DNA of 64,000 bases from an uncultured Phocaeicola sp. (GCA_944321015.1 CALUJS010000005.1:32501-96500); one strand, 5' to 3'; counted from the first letter of the stretch, positions 8,228 to 17,528 are shown. Notes: a model not told the origin generated them from the letters alone. Translations and numbers: made by a program.

Positions 8228-9879
8228 TCTGTTTCCGTTTGTTCGTCGGGTTGCGGAGCCTGCGGAAAGGCCTCTCCCTTTTCCAACACCTCGATGGCCT
8301 TGGCCACCGTCGGATCGGTTTCGTTCAGATATTGCACATAGTCGCCGAAATCGAGCGCATAGTTGACGATGCTTCCGATTACGAGTTCCTCCAGCAGGGA
8401 ATAGGATTTGCGAATCATCAGGTTGCGCCGTTTGATGCCGCGGGTTTCCGCGAATCGTACGAACTTCTCCACCAGATTCTGTCGTTTCAGATAAGCCACG
8501 AGCGAAGCCTGATCCTTGAACTCTTCCAGCTTCCGGCGGTTCTTGTCGGTGTATTGGAAGCCGAACTCGATGTACACGCCACGGTTCACGCATGTCATGT
8601 AGTAGGAAGTGTATCCGGTCGTGTCTTGCGGTACGAAATAGTCCGGCATGATGCCTCCGCCCCCGTAGACGGTGCGGCCCAGCATGGTGTGATATACTTC
8701 TTTGGTGTTTTGTTTGATGCTGTCTTCCGAAAAGAATTCTCCGTGGTTGAACCGGTTTACGATGTCATATTCGTATTCCATGCCTTCGCCGCGCGTGTAG
8801 GGTTTTTGGATGCAGCGTCCCGACGGGGTGTAATAGCGTGCTATGGTGAGGCGCATGGAAGAACCATCGCGGAAGTCGATGGGTTGCTGCACGAGTCCTT
8901 TGCCGAATGTGCGGCGACCCACAATCACGCCGCGGTCGTTGTCCTGAATGGCGCCGGCGAAGATTTCGCTGGCCGATGCTGAAATCTCGTCGGTCAGGAG
9001 CACGATGGGTGTCTCTTGATTCGTGCCGCGTCCGTCCGAGCGGAATTCCTCGCGTGGAGCCTTGCGTCCTTCGGTATAGACAATCAGGCTGTTTCGCGGC
9101 AGGAACTCATTGATGATGTTCACGGCTGCTCCCAAGTAGCCTCCCGTGTTTCCGCGCAAGTCGATGACCAGATTGTCGCATCCCTGTTGTTGCAGGGTGG
9201 CAATGGCTATCATCACTTCGGCATAAGTGGTTTCGGCAAACTTGTTGATTTTGATGTAGCCGATGCTGTCGGTCAGCATGTAATACGTGTCGACGCTCTT
9301 TACCGGAATGTCGCCGCGCACCACGGTGAAATCCAGCTGTTCCTTCACTCCGGGCCGATAGACGCCTAGTTTCACGCTGGTGCCTTTTTCGCCTTTCAGT
9401 TTCTGCTGGGCTGTGTTGCTGGTCACCATTTTTCCGACGAAGGTCGAGTCGTCAACCGCAATAATGCGGTCTCCGGGCATCAGGCCCACCTTCTCCGAAG
9501 GTCCGCCTTTTATCACACTGTTGATGCAGATGGTGTCTTTCTGTATGGAGAATGACACGCCGATGCCGCTGAAGTGTCCTTTTAAGTCGGCGTTGCTGGC
9601 TTCAACGTCTTTTGCCGATATGTACATGGAGTGGGGGTCCAGTTCGGCCAGTATTTGAGGCATGGCTTTCTCTACGAGGTCGCCCATGCTGACCGAGTCC
9701 ACATACTTGTCGTCAATGATGCGCAGCAGGTCGTTCAGTTTGTTCGACGATGTGTTGATGATATTCAGCCGGTTGCCCGAAAAATGGTTGGCATAGAACG
9801 TGCCGATAAGCACGCCTACGACGATGCTGACGGCAATAATGATGGGGATGAAGCGCGAGGTTTTATTGTTTTCACTCAT
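8224..9879 (-). CDS. S41 C-terminal processing protease (CtpA/Prc family)
   Basis: This 551-residue protein has one N-terminal membrane anchor (about 10-30), a PDZ domain (about 95-185) and an S41 protease domain. The pair Ser302 (in SASASE) and Lys327 (in FGKG) has the 25-residue spacing of E. coli Prc Ser430/Lys455, so the catalytic dyad is intact. It would cleave periplasmic proteins near their C-terminus. The last about 35 residues are Pro/Glu-rich. It is coupled to the cyclo-ligase gene and lies five bases after the dCMP deaminase gene. Confidence 0.95.
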   Translation of the reverse strand: MSENNKTSRFIPIIIAVSIVVGVLIGTFYANHFSGNRLNIINTSSNKLNDLLRIIDDKYVDSVSMGDLVEKAMPQILAELDPHSMYISAKDVEASNADLKGHFSGIGVSFSIQKDTICINSVIKGGPSEKVGLMPGDRIIAVDDSTFVGKMVTSNTAQQKLKGEKGTSVKLGVYRPGVKEQLDFTVVRGDIPVKSVDTYYMLTDSIGYIKINKFAETTYAEVMIAIATLQQQGCDNLVIDLRGNTGGYLGAAVNIINEFLPRNSLIVYTEGRKAPREEFRSDGRGTNQETPIVLLTDEISASASEIFAGAIQDNDRGVIVGRRTFGKGLVQQPIDFRDGSSMRLTIARYYTPSGRCIQKPYTRGEGMEYEYDIVNRFNHGEFFSEDSIKQNTKEVYHTMLGRTVYGGGGIMPDYFVPQDTTGYTSYYMTCVNRGVYIEFGFQYTDKNRRKLEEFKDQASLVAYLKRQNLVEKFVRFAETRGIKRRNLMIRKSYSLLEELVIGSIVNYALDFGDYVQYLNETDPTVAKAIEVLEKGEAFPQAPQPDEQTETE

Positions 9880-9884
9880 ATGTC

Positions 9885-10319
9885 TTATTCTTTAGGGTTC
9901 ACATATACAACTTCGATTCCTGCTTTGCGTAGCAGGTCAAGCCCGTCTTCCAAACGATATTTTTCGGAATAGACCACGCGTCGGATGCCGGCTTGGATTA
10001 TCAGTTTGGCACATTCGATGCAAGGCGACGCCGTGACGTACATCGTGGCCCCCTCGCTGCTGTTGTTTGAGCGGGCAATCTTGGTGATGGCATTGGCTTC
10101 GGCATGGAGGACATAAGGCTTGGTTACGTTGTTCTCGTCTTCGCAAATGTTCTCGAATCCCGACGGTGTGCCATTGTATCCGTCGGAGATTATCATTTTA
10201 TCTTTCACTATCAAGGCTCCCACTTGTCTGCGTTTGCAGTAGGAGTTTTCCGCCCATATGGTTGCCATCCGTATGTAGCGTTTGTCCAGCTCTTGCTGCT
10301 TTATTTCTTCGTGCATCAT
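9885..10319 (-). CDS. dCMP deaminase (ComEB-type)
   Basis: This 144-residue zinc-dependent deaminase converts dCMP to dUMP and supplies thymidylate synthesis. The zinc site is intact: HAEAN (His72, catalytic Glu74) and PCIECAK (Cys100, Cys103). The phosphate-binding NGTPSGFENI segment separates it from nucleoside deaminases. It sits in a tight run with the S41 protease (five bases) and the lipoprotein gene (18 bases). Confidence 0.93.
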   Translation of the reverse strand: MMHEEIKQQELDKRYIRMATIWAENSYCKRRQVGALIVKDKMIISDGYNGTPSGFENICEDENNVTKPYVLHAEANAITKIARSNNSSEGATMYVTASPCIECAKLIIQAGIRRVVYSEKYRLEDGLDLLRKAGIEVVYVNPKE

Positions 10320-10337
10320 GATTATTGCGTTCTTAAG

Positions 10338-10790
10338 TTATTCATCGGAATCGAACAAGACCGATGTGCCTTCCTTCGTATAGATGCGCAGGAAAGTGTA
10401 GCTTCCTTCATAGCGCACGGCGTCTTCCAGCACTTTTATCAGCATGATACTGATGGGGTCGGTACCGGAGGTTCCCGTGTCCATCGTGAAGCGGATGCTT
10501 TGGCTTTTTCCGTCGACCGACCATCGTCCGCTGAAGACGCAATCGCCAGCCTGCGCATTAAATGTTTCCGGCGTGAAGGCTATGCGGTAGTTGCCGGGGT
10601 TATTGAGTATTTCCTTGTGTTGTTCTTCATCTAGGGCGGGAGTTTTCCCGTCTGCCTCAAACAGATTGGTGACATACCATGTGCGTTCGATGAAGATGCC
10701 GTTGATGTCGTCCTCGTTGTTGCATCCGGCAAACAGCGAGAGCATCAGGCAGCACAGCGATAATTTAAGTAAGGTTTCCAGTCGTTTCAT
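10338..10790 (-). CDS. Small lipoprotein, DUF4847-like
   Basis: This 150-residue protein starts with a signal peptide ending in LFAGC, so it is probably lipidated at Cys22. The mature part is a compact lipocalin-like or calycin-like domain with RTWYVTNLFE near its start and FLRIYTKEG near its end. It resembles what I know as DUF4847, but that is from memory and not tested. It lies between the M3 peptidase and dCMP deaminase genes, eight and 18 bases away, so it is probably co-transcribed. Function unknown. Confidence 0.7.
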   Translation of the reverse strand: MKRLETLLKLSLCCLMLSLFAGCNNEDDINGIFIERTWYVTNLFEADGKTPALDEEQHKEILNNPGNYRIAFTPETFNAQAGDCVFSGRWSVDGKSQSIRFTMDTGTSGTDPISIMLIKVLEDAVRYEGSYTFLRIYTKEGTSVLFDSDE

Positions 10791-10798
10791 TTCTTGTC

Positions 10799-12853
10799 TT
10801 ATTTCTTAATTCCATTGCGGCGTAACAATGCGTCTATCGTAGGTTCCTGTCCGCGGAAGCGTTTGTAGAGCGCCATCGGGTGTTCGGTACCTCCCTTGGA
10901 GAGGATGTTTTTGCGGAATGAGTCGGCAACGTCGGCATTGAATATTCCTTTTTCTTTGAACACGGAGAAGGCATCGGCATCGAGCACTTCTGCCCATTTG
11001 TAGCTGTAGTATCCGGCGGAATAGCCACCGTCCATGATGTGCGAGAACTGTACGCTCATGCACGTGTCGGGAACCGCGGGGAGCAGTTGCGCCTTGCTCC
11101 AGGCTTCTTGTTCATAGGCGCGGACGTTGCCTTCGAACCGTTCGTTGCGTGTGTACCAGGCCATGTCGAGCAGACCGAAGCTGACTTGGCGCAGGCAGGC
11201 GTAAGCCACGTGATAGTTGGATGTCCTGATGATGCGCTCCACGTATTCGTCGGGCATGGGCTCGCCAGTCTGATAGTGGCGGGCAAAGGTATGGAGGAAG
11301 TCTTTCTCGATGGCGAAGTTCTCCATAATCTGCGACGGCAGTTCCACGAAGTCGCGATAGACGCTCGTGCCGCTCATGGAGGCATAGCGGGTGTTGGCGA
11401 ACATGCCGTGGATCGCGTGCCCGAATTCGTGAAGGAACGTCTCCACTTCTTCCAGCGTGAGGAGTGCGGGCTTGTCGGCCGTCGGCTTGGTGAAGTTCGT
11501 CGTGATGGATATATGCGGGCGGCTGTTGGTGCCGTCGTCTTCCGTCCATTGGTCTTTGAACGAGGTCATCCATGCTCCCGACTGTTTGCTCTTGCGGGGA
11601 TGGAAGTCGGCATAGAGCACGGCCAGATAGGTCCCGTCCTTGTCATAGACTTCGTAGGCTTTCACCTCGGGATGGAACACCGGGATGTCGCTGTTGGCCT
11701 TGAAGGTGATGCCATAGAGCCGGGTGGCCAGACCGAATACGCCGGATATGACGTTATCCAGCTCGAAATAGGGACGCAACAGTTCCTGATCGATGCTGTA
11801 TTTCGCGCTTTTCAGTCTTTCGGAATAATAGGCCCAGTCCCAAGGCATCAGCCGTATCGGCCCGCCTTCTACGAGCGCGGCAAACTCTTCGAGCTCCCGC
11901 AGTTCGTCTTTGGCCGTGGGCATGTAGGCGTCTATCAGCTCGTTCAGGAGCTTGTAGACGTTGGCGCTGTTTTCGGCCATGCGCTTTTGCAGGACATAGT
12001 CGGCGTAGGTGTCGTAGCCTAACAGGCGGGCCAGCTGCATGCGTGTGTTCACAATGGCGGGCACGATGCTCCGGTTGTCGTATTCGTCGCCGTGGGTGCA
12101 TTGCGTCATATAGGCCGTGTACATTTGCCGGCGCAGTTCGCGGTTGGCGCAATAGGCCATGAACGGGCGGTAACTGGGCGCGTGCAGCGTGAACACCCAT
12201 CCGTCGACGCCTTGCTCGCGTGCGGTCTGGGCAGCGGCCTCGATGGCGGACGAAGGCAGGCCTTCAAGTTGCGTCTTGTCGGTGACGACCAGCCGGAAGC
12301 GGTTCATGTCCTTCAGCGTGTTTTGAGCGAACTGCACGGTGAGCCGGCTCAGTTCCATGCTCAACTGCCGATATTCTTCCCTGGCTTTGCCTTCGAGGTT
12401 GGCTCCGCTGCGCACGAAGGTGTCGTAGGTCTTTTGCAACAGCATGCGGTCTTCGCCCGTCAGTGTGCCGGCTTCGGCTTCATACACGGCCTTGACGCGG
12501 GCGAAAAGTTTCTCGTTCATGCTGATGTTGTTGCTGTGTTCGGCCAGTGCGGGAGAAATCTCCCGGGCCAGCTGTTGCATGTCGTCGTCGCTTTCGGCCT
12601 CCAGCAGGTTGAAGAATACCTGGCACACGCGGTCGAGCAGTCGGCCCGAACGCTCCAGGGCCACGATGGTGTTTTTGAAAGTGGGCGCTTCCGGCGTGTT
12701 CACGATGGCGTCTATTTCGGCGTTATGCTGTTTCATGCCTTCGCGGAATGCCGGTTCGTAGTGCTCCGTCTTTATCCGGTCGAACGGATGGGTGTGGCGG
12801 GGCGTATGGTAGGGTTCCAGAAACGGATTGTTCATGATTGTTTGTTCTGTCAT
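10799..12853 (-). CDS. dcp: M3 family metallopeptidase (peptidyl-dipeptidase Dcp type)
   Basis: This 684-residue zinc peptidase of the thimet/Dcp family releases dipeptides from the C-terminus of oligopeptides. The zinc motif HEFGHAIHGMF is intact and followed by the third-ligand region. The C-terminal ILSKGGTEHPMALYKRFRG and the substrate-loop region SHIMDGGYSAGYYSYKW are typical. No signal peptide is seen (MTEQTIMNNPFLEPY), so it probably acts in the cytoplasm. It is the first gene of the run dcp-lipoprotein-deaminase-protease-cyclo-ligase, and the Crp-type gene upstream is 37 bases away. Confidence 0.93.
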   Translation of the reverse strand: MTEQTIMNNPFLEPYHTPRHTHPFDRIKTEHYEPAFREGMKQHNAEIDAIVNTPEAPTFKNTIVALERSGRLLDRVCQVFFNLLEAESDDDMQQLAREISPALAEHSNNISMNEKLFARVKAVYEAEAGTLTGEDRMLLQKTYDTFVRSGANLEGKAREEYRQLSMELSRLTVQFAQNTLKDMNRFRLVVTDKTQLEGLPSSAIEAAAQTAREQGVDGWVFTLHAPSYRPFMAYCANRELRRQMYTAYMTQCTHGDEYDNRSIVPAIVNTRMQLARLLGYDTYADYVLQKRMAENSANVYKLLNELIDAYMPTAKDELRELEEFAALVEGGPIRLMPWDWAYYSERLKSAKYSIDQELLRPYFELDNVISGVFGLATRLYGITFKANSDIPVFHPEVKAYEVYDKDGTYLAVLYADFHPRKSKQSGAWMTSFKDQWTEDDGTNSRPHISITTNFTKPTADKPALLTLEEVETFLHEFGHAIHGMFANTRYASMSGTSVYRDFVELPSQIMENFAIEKDFLHTFARHYQTGEPMPDEYVERIIRTSNYHVAYACLRQVSFGLLDMAWYTRNERFEGNVRAYEQEAWSKAQLLPAVPDTCMSVQFSHIMDGGYSAGYYSYKWAEVLDADAFSVFKEKGIFNADVADSFRKNILSKGGTEHPMALYKRFRGQEPTIDALLRRNGIKK

Positions 12854-12890
12854 ATATTAATGTAGTTAACGGGTCGATGGGTTGTGTCGG

Positions 12891-13583
12891 TCATCTGACG
12901 AACTGGGCTTCGTGTTCTTCCCTCATGACCGCGATGTCGGGGATGCGTATTTCGCCACGGTGCAGCGTGAGCCATCCTTTTTTCTCCATTTCGTTGAGTG
13001 CTCTCGATATGCGGATGCGGGTGCTGGTCAGCAGTTTGGCGAAATCGTCCATCTTGATTTTCAGCCGTTTCTCTCCGAATGGGGTGAGACAGTGCAACAG
13101 GAGGAAACCCACGATGCGGGCTTGTGTGGTGCCGGGCACGTTCGTCCAAAGCCGTTCGTTCAGGTTCTGCGCGCGGTTGCTCAGGAGGTTCAGATAGTTC
13201 AGGCGGATTATCTCGTAATTGTTCAGTTCCGACAGAAGGTAGGATTTGTCGATGGTGATGACGTCGCACGGCGATGCGGCCACGTATGTGGAGGCGTATT
13301 CCGTGCGCCATCCGAACAGGGAGTAGGGCTCAAACAGTTGGGGCGCCTTGATTTCCTCGTAGAGGGTGAAAAGGTTGTCTCTGTCCGATGTTTCCGACAT
13401 CACGGTGCCGTTGAGCAGGAACGCCAGCTGGTTACACCGTTGGTTTTTGTGTATGATGGGGTCGCCCGGCTTGTATTTCGAGAAATGCATCTTTACTTTA
13501 TCCAGGATGCTGGTGAAATCGTTTCTGCCAAGCCCCTGAAACAGCGGAAGCTGAAGTAATGTATCATACATCGTCATTTTCAT
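12891..13583 (-). CDS. Crp/Fnr-family transcription regulator
   Basis: This 230-residue protein has an N-terminal cyclic-nucleotide-binding-like jelly roll (about 15-130), a dimerisation helix and a C-terminal winged helix (FAKLLTSTRIRISRALNEME is the recognition region). No Fnr-type cysteine cluster or clear cAMP phosphate-binding cassette is seen, so the ligand is unknown. It is divergent from marC. A -7 box (TATATTTG) lies 39 bases upstream of the start. Confidence 0.88.
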   Translation of the reverse strand: MKMTMYDTLLQLPLFQGLGRNDFTSILDKVKMHFSKYKPGDPIIHKNQRCNQLAFLLNGTVMSETSDRDNLFTLYEEIKAPQLFEPYSLFGWRTEYASTYVAASPCDVITIDKSYLLSELNNYEIIRLNYLNLLSNRAQNLNERLWTNVPGTTQARIVGFLLLHCLTPFGEKRLKIKMDDFAKLLTSTRIRISRALNEMEKKGWLTLHRGEIRIPDIAVMREEHEAQFVR

Positions 13584-13621
13584 CTGTTCCTGCCTATTTT
13601 GTCGTTTTATGCTAAATCATA

Positions 13622-13629
13622 CAAATATA
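13622..13629 (-). promoter_or_regulatory. -7 box of the Crp-type gene
   Basis: TATATTTG on the minus strand matches TAnnTTTG exactly and lies 39 bases before the ATG. No clear -33 TTTG is visible. Confidence 0.5.
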
Positions 13630-13725
13630 CCATGAAAAATTCACGCGGCATGTTTTTACCCAATGTTTTACATTTTTTTTCTTTTCTTTCCAATATGGGA
13701 TGGGCCGTGGCGGTTGAATTTTGAA

Positions 13726-13733
13726 TATCTTTG
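13726..13733 (+). promoter_or_regulatory. -7 box of marC
   Basis: TATCTTTG matches TAnnTTTG exactly, 38 bases upstream of the marC ATG. An AAAAAAGG ribosome-site-like run follows at about 13755. Confidence 0.55.
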
Positions 13734-13771
13734 CCTCCATATTCGTAATTAATTAAAAAAGGTATAAAGAT

Positions 13772-14371
13772 ATGTTCGCAGCGTTTGACTTCCAGCAGCT
13801 GATTAGTGCTTTCATCGTGCTGTTTGCCGTAATCGATATCATCGGCGCCATTCCCATCATTTTAAGCCTGAAGCAGAAGGGGCGACCCGTGAATGCGCTC
13901 AAGGCCACGCTCATCTCGTTTGCACTGCTCATTCTGTTCTTTTTCGGCGGCGACGCCGTGTTGAGAATATTCCAGGTGGACATTGCCTCGTTCGCTGTGG
14001 CCGGCGCGCTCATCATCTTCCTGATGGCCCTGGAGATGATTCTCGACATAGAAATCTTCAAGAATCAAGGCCCCATCAAGGAGGCGACGCTGGTGCCTCT
14101 CGTTTTCCCCTTGCTGGCCGGAGCGGGCACGTTCACCACGCTGGTGACGCTGCGTGCCGAATATGCCACCGTCAACATCCTGCTGGCCCTTGTGCTCAAC
14201 ATGGTGTGGGTGTATCTGGTGCTCAATATGACCGACCGCATCGAGCGGTTTCTGGGCAAGGGCGGCATATACATCATGCGCAAGTTTTTCGGGATTATCC
14301 TGATTGCCATATCGGCAAGGCTTTTCACGGCGAACATCACGGCTCTCATCGCGGAATTGCAGAACGGATGA
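13772..14371 (+). CDS. MarC-family integral membrane protein
   Basis: This 199-residue protein is almost entirely hydrophobic, with six predicted membrane segments in two repeats of three. VIDIIGAIPIIL near the N-terminus and VFPLLAGAGTFTTLV in the middle are MarC signatures. The family was once linked to multiple antibiotic resistance, but that was withdrawn, and its transport role remains unproven. It lies in the inner membrane. A 22-bp repeat array begins at its stop codon. Confidence 0.92.
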   Translation: MFAAFDFQQLISAFIVLFAVIDIIGAIPIILSLKQKGRPVNALKATLISFALLILFFFGGDAVLRIFQVDIASFAVAGALIIFLMALEMILDIEIFKNQGPIKEATLVPLVFPLLAGAGTFTTLVTLRAEYATVNILLALVLNMVWVYLVLNMTDRIERFLGKGGIYIMRKFFGIILIAISARLFTANITALIAELQNG

Positions 14372-14461
14372 GCGCGGATATTGCCGCCCGTAAGCGTGGA
14401 TATGGCCGCTCGCGAGCGGGAATATGGGCGCTCGGACGCGGATATATGGACGCTCGACGGG
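14371..14461. repeat. 22-bp dyad repeat array C (3 full units plus partial ends)
   Basis: Units start at 14386, 14408 and 14430, with a truncated one at 14452. The partial first unit merges with the marC TGA stop. The 22-base register is exact and there are no spacers. Same family as array A. Confidence 0.9.
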
Positions 14462-14525
14462 GTGTGACGGAAGGCGTTTCACGGCTCTTGCGACTTGACT
14501 TTACTCGAAACAAAAACCAATATCT

Positions 14526-15500
14526 ATGAGAACACTGAATCGACTGAGAATGTTTATGTTGGCGGCTGTGCTTGCGGGCGTGGCCTCGTCATTTGGCACG
14601 GTTTCGGCCCAGACCTCCCCCTCCGGGGAGGTTGAGGAGTATTACGTGTCGAGCTCTTTTCACGAACCGGCCGACGCCGGCCTGCGTTTCATCTACAGCA
14701 CCGACGGACTCCACTGGGACAGCATCCCCGGCACGTGGCTGGCTCCGAAGCTGGGGGCGAAAATCATGCGCGACCCTTCCGTCTGGCGCGGCCCGGACGG
14801 GGTGTATCATCTGGTGTGGACCATTGCCTGGAAGCAGGACACGGGCATAGGCTACGCCTGTTCGAAGGACCTGATTCACTGGAGCGAGCAGAAGCGAATC
14901 CCGGTGATGGACGGCGTGGAAGGCACGTACAGCGTGTGGGCGCCGGAGCTGTTCTACGACGACGTGAAGCAGCAATACATGATTGTCTATTCCGCGCAGG
15001 TGAACGACGGGACGTGTACCGGGCGGCGCAACGAGCATGGCGACTACCACCGCCTGTATTACGTCACGACGAAGGACTTCAATGCGTTTTCGGCACCCAA
15101 GCTGTTCTACGACGCGGGCTACAGCTGTATCGACGGGGTAATCGTGAAGCGTGGCGAGGGCGACTATGTGCTTGTGGCGAAGGATAACCGCAAGGCCAAC
15201 AGCAACCTGCGCGTGGCTTTTGCAAAAAATGCGGAAGGCCCTTACACCAATCCGCTGTCGAAACCGTTCACCGGCATATTCGCCGAAGGCCCTTCGGTGA
15301 GCAAGGCGGGCGACACGTATTACATCTATTACGATCTCTATCGGCGCCGCATCTACGGCGCGAGTGCCACCAAGGACTTTGTCCACTTTACCGATGTGAC
15401 CGGCGAGGCGGTCTTTCCCGAGGGACACAAACACGGTACGGCCTTCAAGGCCCCGGCCGATGTGGTGGAGGCTTTGCTGAAAGCCGCACGAGCGAAATAG
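14526..15500 (+). CDS. Secreted GH43-like five-bladed propeller glycosidase
   Basis: This 324-residue protein has a signal peptide (cleavage near FGTVSAQ) followed by a single GH43-type propeller. Conserved pieces are the candidate catalytic base in MRDPSVW, the SVWAPELFYDD strand, the candidate acid in FAEGPSV, and repeated DLIHW / DFVHF blades. Exact substrate and subfamily cannot be read. It is a clear paralogue of the protein at 42966-43922 in the glycan operon, with shared LPGTW/IPGTW, HLVWTI, GHKHGT and FKAP/FRAP blocks. It stands alone, separated from marC by a repeat array. Confidence 0.75.
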   Translation: MRTLNRLRMFMLAAVLAGVASSFGTVSAQTSPSGEVEEYYVSSSFHEPADAGLRFIYSTDGLHWDSIPGTWLAPKLGAKIMRDPSVWRGPDGVYHLVWTIAWKQDTGIGYACSKDLIHWSEQKRIPVMDGVEGTYSVWAPELFYDDVKQQYMIVYSAQVNDGTCTGRRNEHGDYHRLYYVTTKDFNAFSAPKLFYDAGYSCIDGVIVKRGEGDYVLVAKDNRKANSNLRVAFAKNAEGPYTNPLSKPFTGIFAEGPSVSKAGDTYYIYYDLYRRRIYGASATKDFVHFTDVTGEAVFPEGHKHGTAFKAPADVVEALLKAARAK

Positions 15501-15520
15501 ACCGATGCGGTCAAGACGGC

Positions 15521-15555
15521 AGCAGGCCGGAGCCGGTGTCCGGCTTCGGCCTGCT
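15521..15555. terminator. Hairpin between convergent genes
   Basis: A 16-bp stem (15521-15536 with 15540-15555, one mismatch) has a three-base loop and lies between the stop codons of the GH43-like and PepSY-like genes. There is no T run, so it is a candidate bidirectional terminator or transcript-stabilising hairpin. Confidence 0.55.
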
Positions 15556-15579
15556 GTGTGACGGGGCGTCTTGTCGTAA

Positions 15580-16440
15580 TCAGTCGCGCACTTCCGAGGT
15601 CTGTCCGTTCTCGTCTACGCGGATGTCCATTTCATAATTGTCCAGGTCCACCAGATAGTAGTGCTCGCCTTGTGCGGTTTCCACTTCGTCGCAGTCGTCA
15701 ATGCGCTTGCCCGGATAGTTCTTGTTGATGGCGTCGCTCACCACGGCGGGGAGGTTGCGGCCCAGATCGGTGGAGGTGAGAACCCAGCTGTAGGCGGAGT
15801 CGAAGATGATTTCCTTGCTCTGACTGTTTACGATGATATCCACCTCGTAATAATTGCGTTCCTTGTCGAAGTCGGCGATGCGGGCGTTTGGATATCGCTC
15901 GTCGATGAAGTTTTGTATTTCGTTGGGCAGACTTGTTGTGGGCAACATGCCTTCGTTGCGGTCATCGTCGGCGTCGGCCACTTCCTTGAAGAGCGTGCCG
16001 TTCTCGTCAAAGTACAAGTCCATGTCGCGTTGTCCCTGCTGCTCCACTTCGATTTTGTAGATGTCCGTGTAGTCAGGTCGCTGTATGAGGTCGATGTCGT
16101 CCACTCTCCATTGCGCATAGGCCGAGGCGTTGAATCCGTCCTGCACAGCCTGCGGCAGGGCTTGTATGTCGTGTCCGTAATCCACTTCGGTCATCATCCA
16201 GCGTCCGTCGTAAGTGTACCAGGCGTCATATTCCTTGTTATCCTTCCAGAATTCGGCTATAAGATATTCTCCCCGTTCGCGGTCCCACTCCACACGGGTG
16301 TTGTCTCCATACTGTTGGTTGAAGGCTGCCTGTACGGCTTCGGGTGCGTTGAACTTGTCATCGTCGTTGTCGCATGCGGTGAATACGAAAGTTCCGGCAA
16401 CGAGCATCATGGCTGTTTTCATCCATCTTGTAGTCTTCAT
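15580..16440 (-). CDS. PepSY-like (DUF2874-type) lipoprotein with tandem domains
   Basis: This 286-residue protein has a signal peptide ending in VFTACDND, so it is probably a lipoprotein anchored at that Cys. The mature region contains two PepSY-like repeats of about 130 residues, each with the pattern W..D....YEV/YLI and an acidic hairpin ending DLYFDENG or DIRVDENG. It is very acidic and Asp-rich, possibly calcium-binding. The start at 16440 (MKTTRWMKTAMM) is preferred over an ATG eight codons upstream because it gives a normal signal peptide. The role is unknown; family members are proposed inhibitors or periplasmic binding proteins. Confidence 0.78.
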   Translation of the reverse strand: MKTTRWMKTAMMLVAGTFVFTACDNDDDKFNAPEAVQAAFNQQYGDNTRVEWDRERGEYLIAEFWKDNKEYDAWYTYDGRWMMTEVDYGHDIQALPQAVQDGFNASAYAQWRVDDIDLIQRPDYTDIYKIEVEQQGQRDMDLYFDENGTLFKEVADADDDRNEGMLPTTSLPNEIQNFIDERYPNARIADFDKERNYYEVDIIVNSQSKEIIFDSAYSWVLTSTDLGRNLPAVVSDAINKNYPGKRIDDCDEVETAQGEHYYLVDLDNYEMDIRVDENGQTSEVRD

Positions 16441-16553
16441 AGTCGTAATGTTTTTAATGTTCATACTCTATTATTTCAGTTTCATGCTGCAAAACTATGG
16501 GCCGATTCTGAAAAGAATATGAAAAGGGAGAGGAAATATTGAGAAAAGACGGA

Positions 16554-17528
16554 TTATTTGTTGTCGTATCCGCAGTGTGGGCAGATGCCTTTGCGCCACA
16601 GGCGTGTGCCGCAATGTCCGCACATGTAGGCCGGGCGGAAGTAGCGGGCCAGATAACGGATGGCGGCATAGAGAAAGACGCTCACAAACAAGTAGCCCAC
16701 GTAGTAGTACACAGTCCACGTGACCAGCAGATAGAGGAACATGCAGAGCGTGCCCAAGCCCAACAGATAGAAGAAGCCCGTGGAGAAGTCGGCCTGATGA
16801 AACAGGTCGTCGACCAGCGCCAGGGCAATCAGAAGCATGGCCCATACCGACACGACAAACAGGCTGAGGCAAAGCGGCAGTCCGAAGGGGTTGAGCGTGG
16901 GATTGAAGTAATAGTGTACCCACGTGTCGGGCACGAAACGCTGCATCCCGGCGTAGAGTGTGGCCGACAGCACGATGCTGCAACACAGCAGGGCCGGATA
17001 GATGCTGTCAATGTGCGGACTGCGTACGGAGCGCGAGATGCGTATCCGTTTCCTGCGATAAAGATAGAGCAACACGAAGGCTCCGCCGATGATGAGAAAG
17101 AACAATGTACGTTGGCTGCTGAACCAATGAATGAAGCGCGAAACGGGGTCGACGGGCACAACGTTGTCCAGCAGGCGGTCTTCCAGAATCCAGCCCATGG
17201 TCTCCTGATCGCGTGCCACCTTTATCCAGATGGCATCCGTGCTGTTGGGCGAGGTCATGCGGGCATAGTCGGCCACCACGAGCACATCGTCGCGGTAAAT
17301 CCACAGGGAGTCGGAGCGGAGCATCTGGCGCAGAGGAAGCGAGTCGGCCAATACCTTGAAGTTGTAGTTTACGCCGTAGTGATGGGTGGCGCGGAACTCC
17401 ATCGAGTCGCGCTGTTCCTGCGTCAGGTCCCATCCCGAATAGTCCGGCTCGGGATAGTGGCATCCTGTCAGCATGAGAAATGCCGCCAGGAGCATCAACA
17501 GACCGATATGACGCTTACTTTCCTTCAT
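16554..17528 (-). CDS. Membrane protein with lipoprotein-type signal and C-terminal zinc ribbon
   Basis: This 324-residue protein has an N-terminal hydrophobic segment with a lipobox-like LTGC, a soluble domain (about 25-135) that may be SH3-like, and about five membrane segments (about 140-300). A C-terminal zinc ribbon has the pattern CGHCG...CPHCG. The combination of extracytoplasmic N-domain and C-terminal zinc ribbon is seen in uncharacterised Bacteroides proteins. Its start overlaps the end of the U32 gene by 14 bases, so it is translated in the same operon. No specific function can be assigned. Confidence 0.65.
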   Translation of the reverse strand: MKESKRHIGLLMLLAAFLMLTGCHYPEPDYSGWDLTQEQRDSMEFRATHHYGVNYNFKVLADSLPLRQMLRSDSLWIYRDDVLVVADYARMTSPNSTDAIWIKVARDQETMGWILEDRLLDNVVPVDPVSRFIHWFSSQRTLFFLIIGGAFVLLYLYRRKRIRISRSVRSPHIDSIYPALLCCSIVLSATLYAGMQRFVPDTWVHYYFNPTLNPFGLPLCLSLFVVSVWAMLLIALALVDDLFHQADFSTGFFYLLGLGTLCMFLYLLVTWTVYYYVGYLFVSVFLYAAIRYLARYFRPAYMCGHCGTRLWRKGICPHCGYDNK

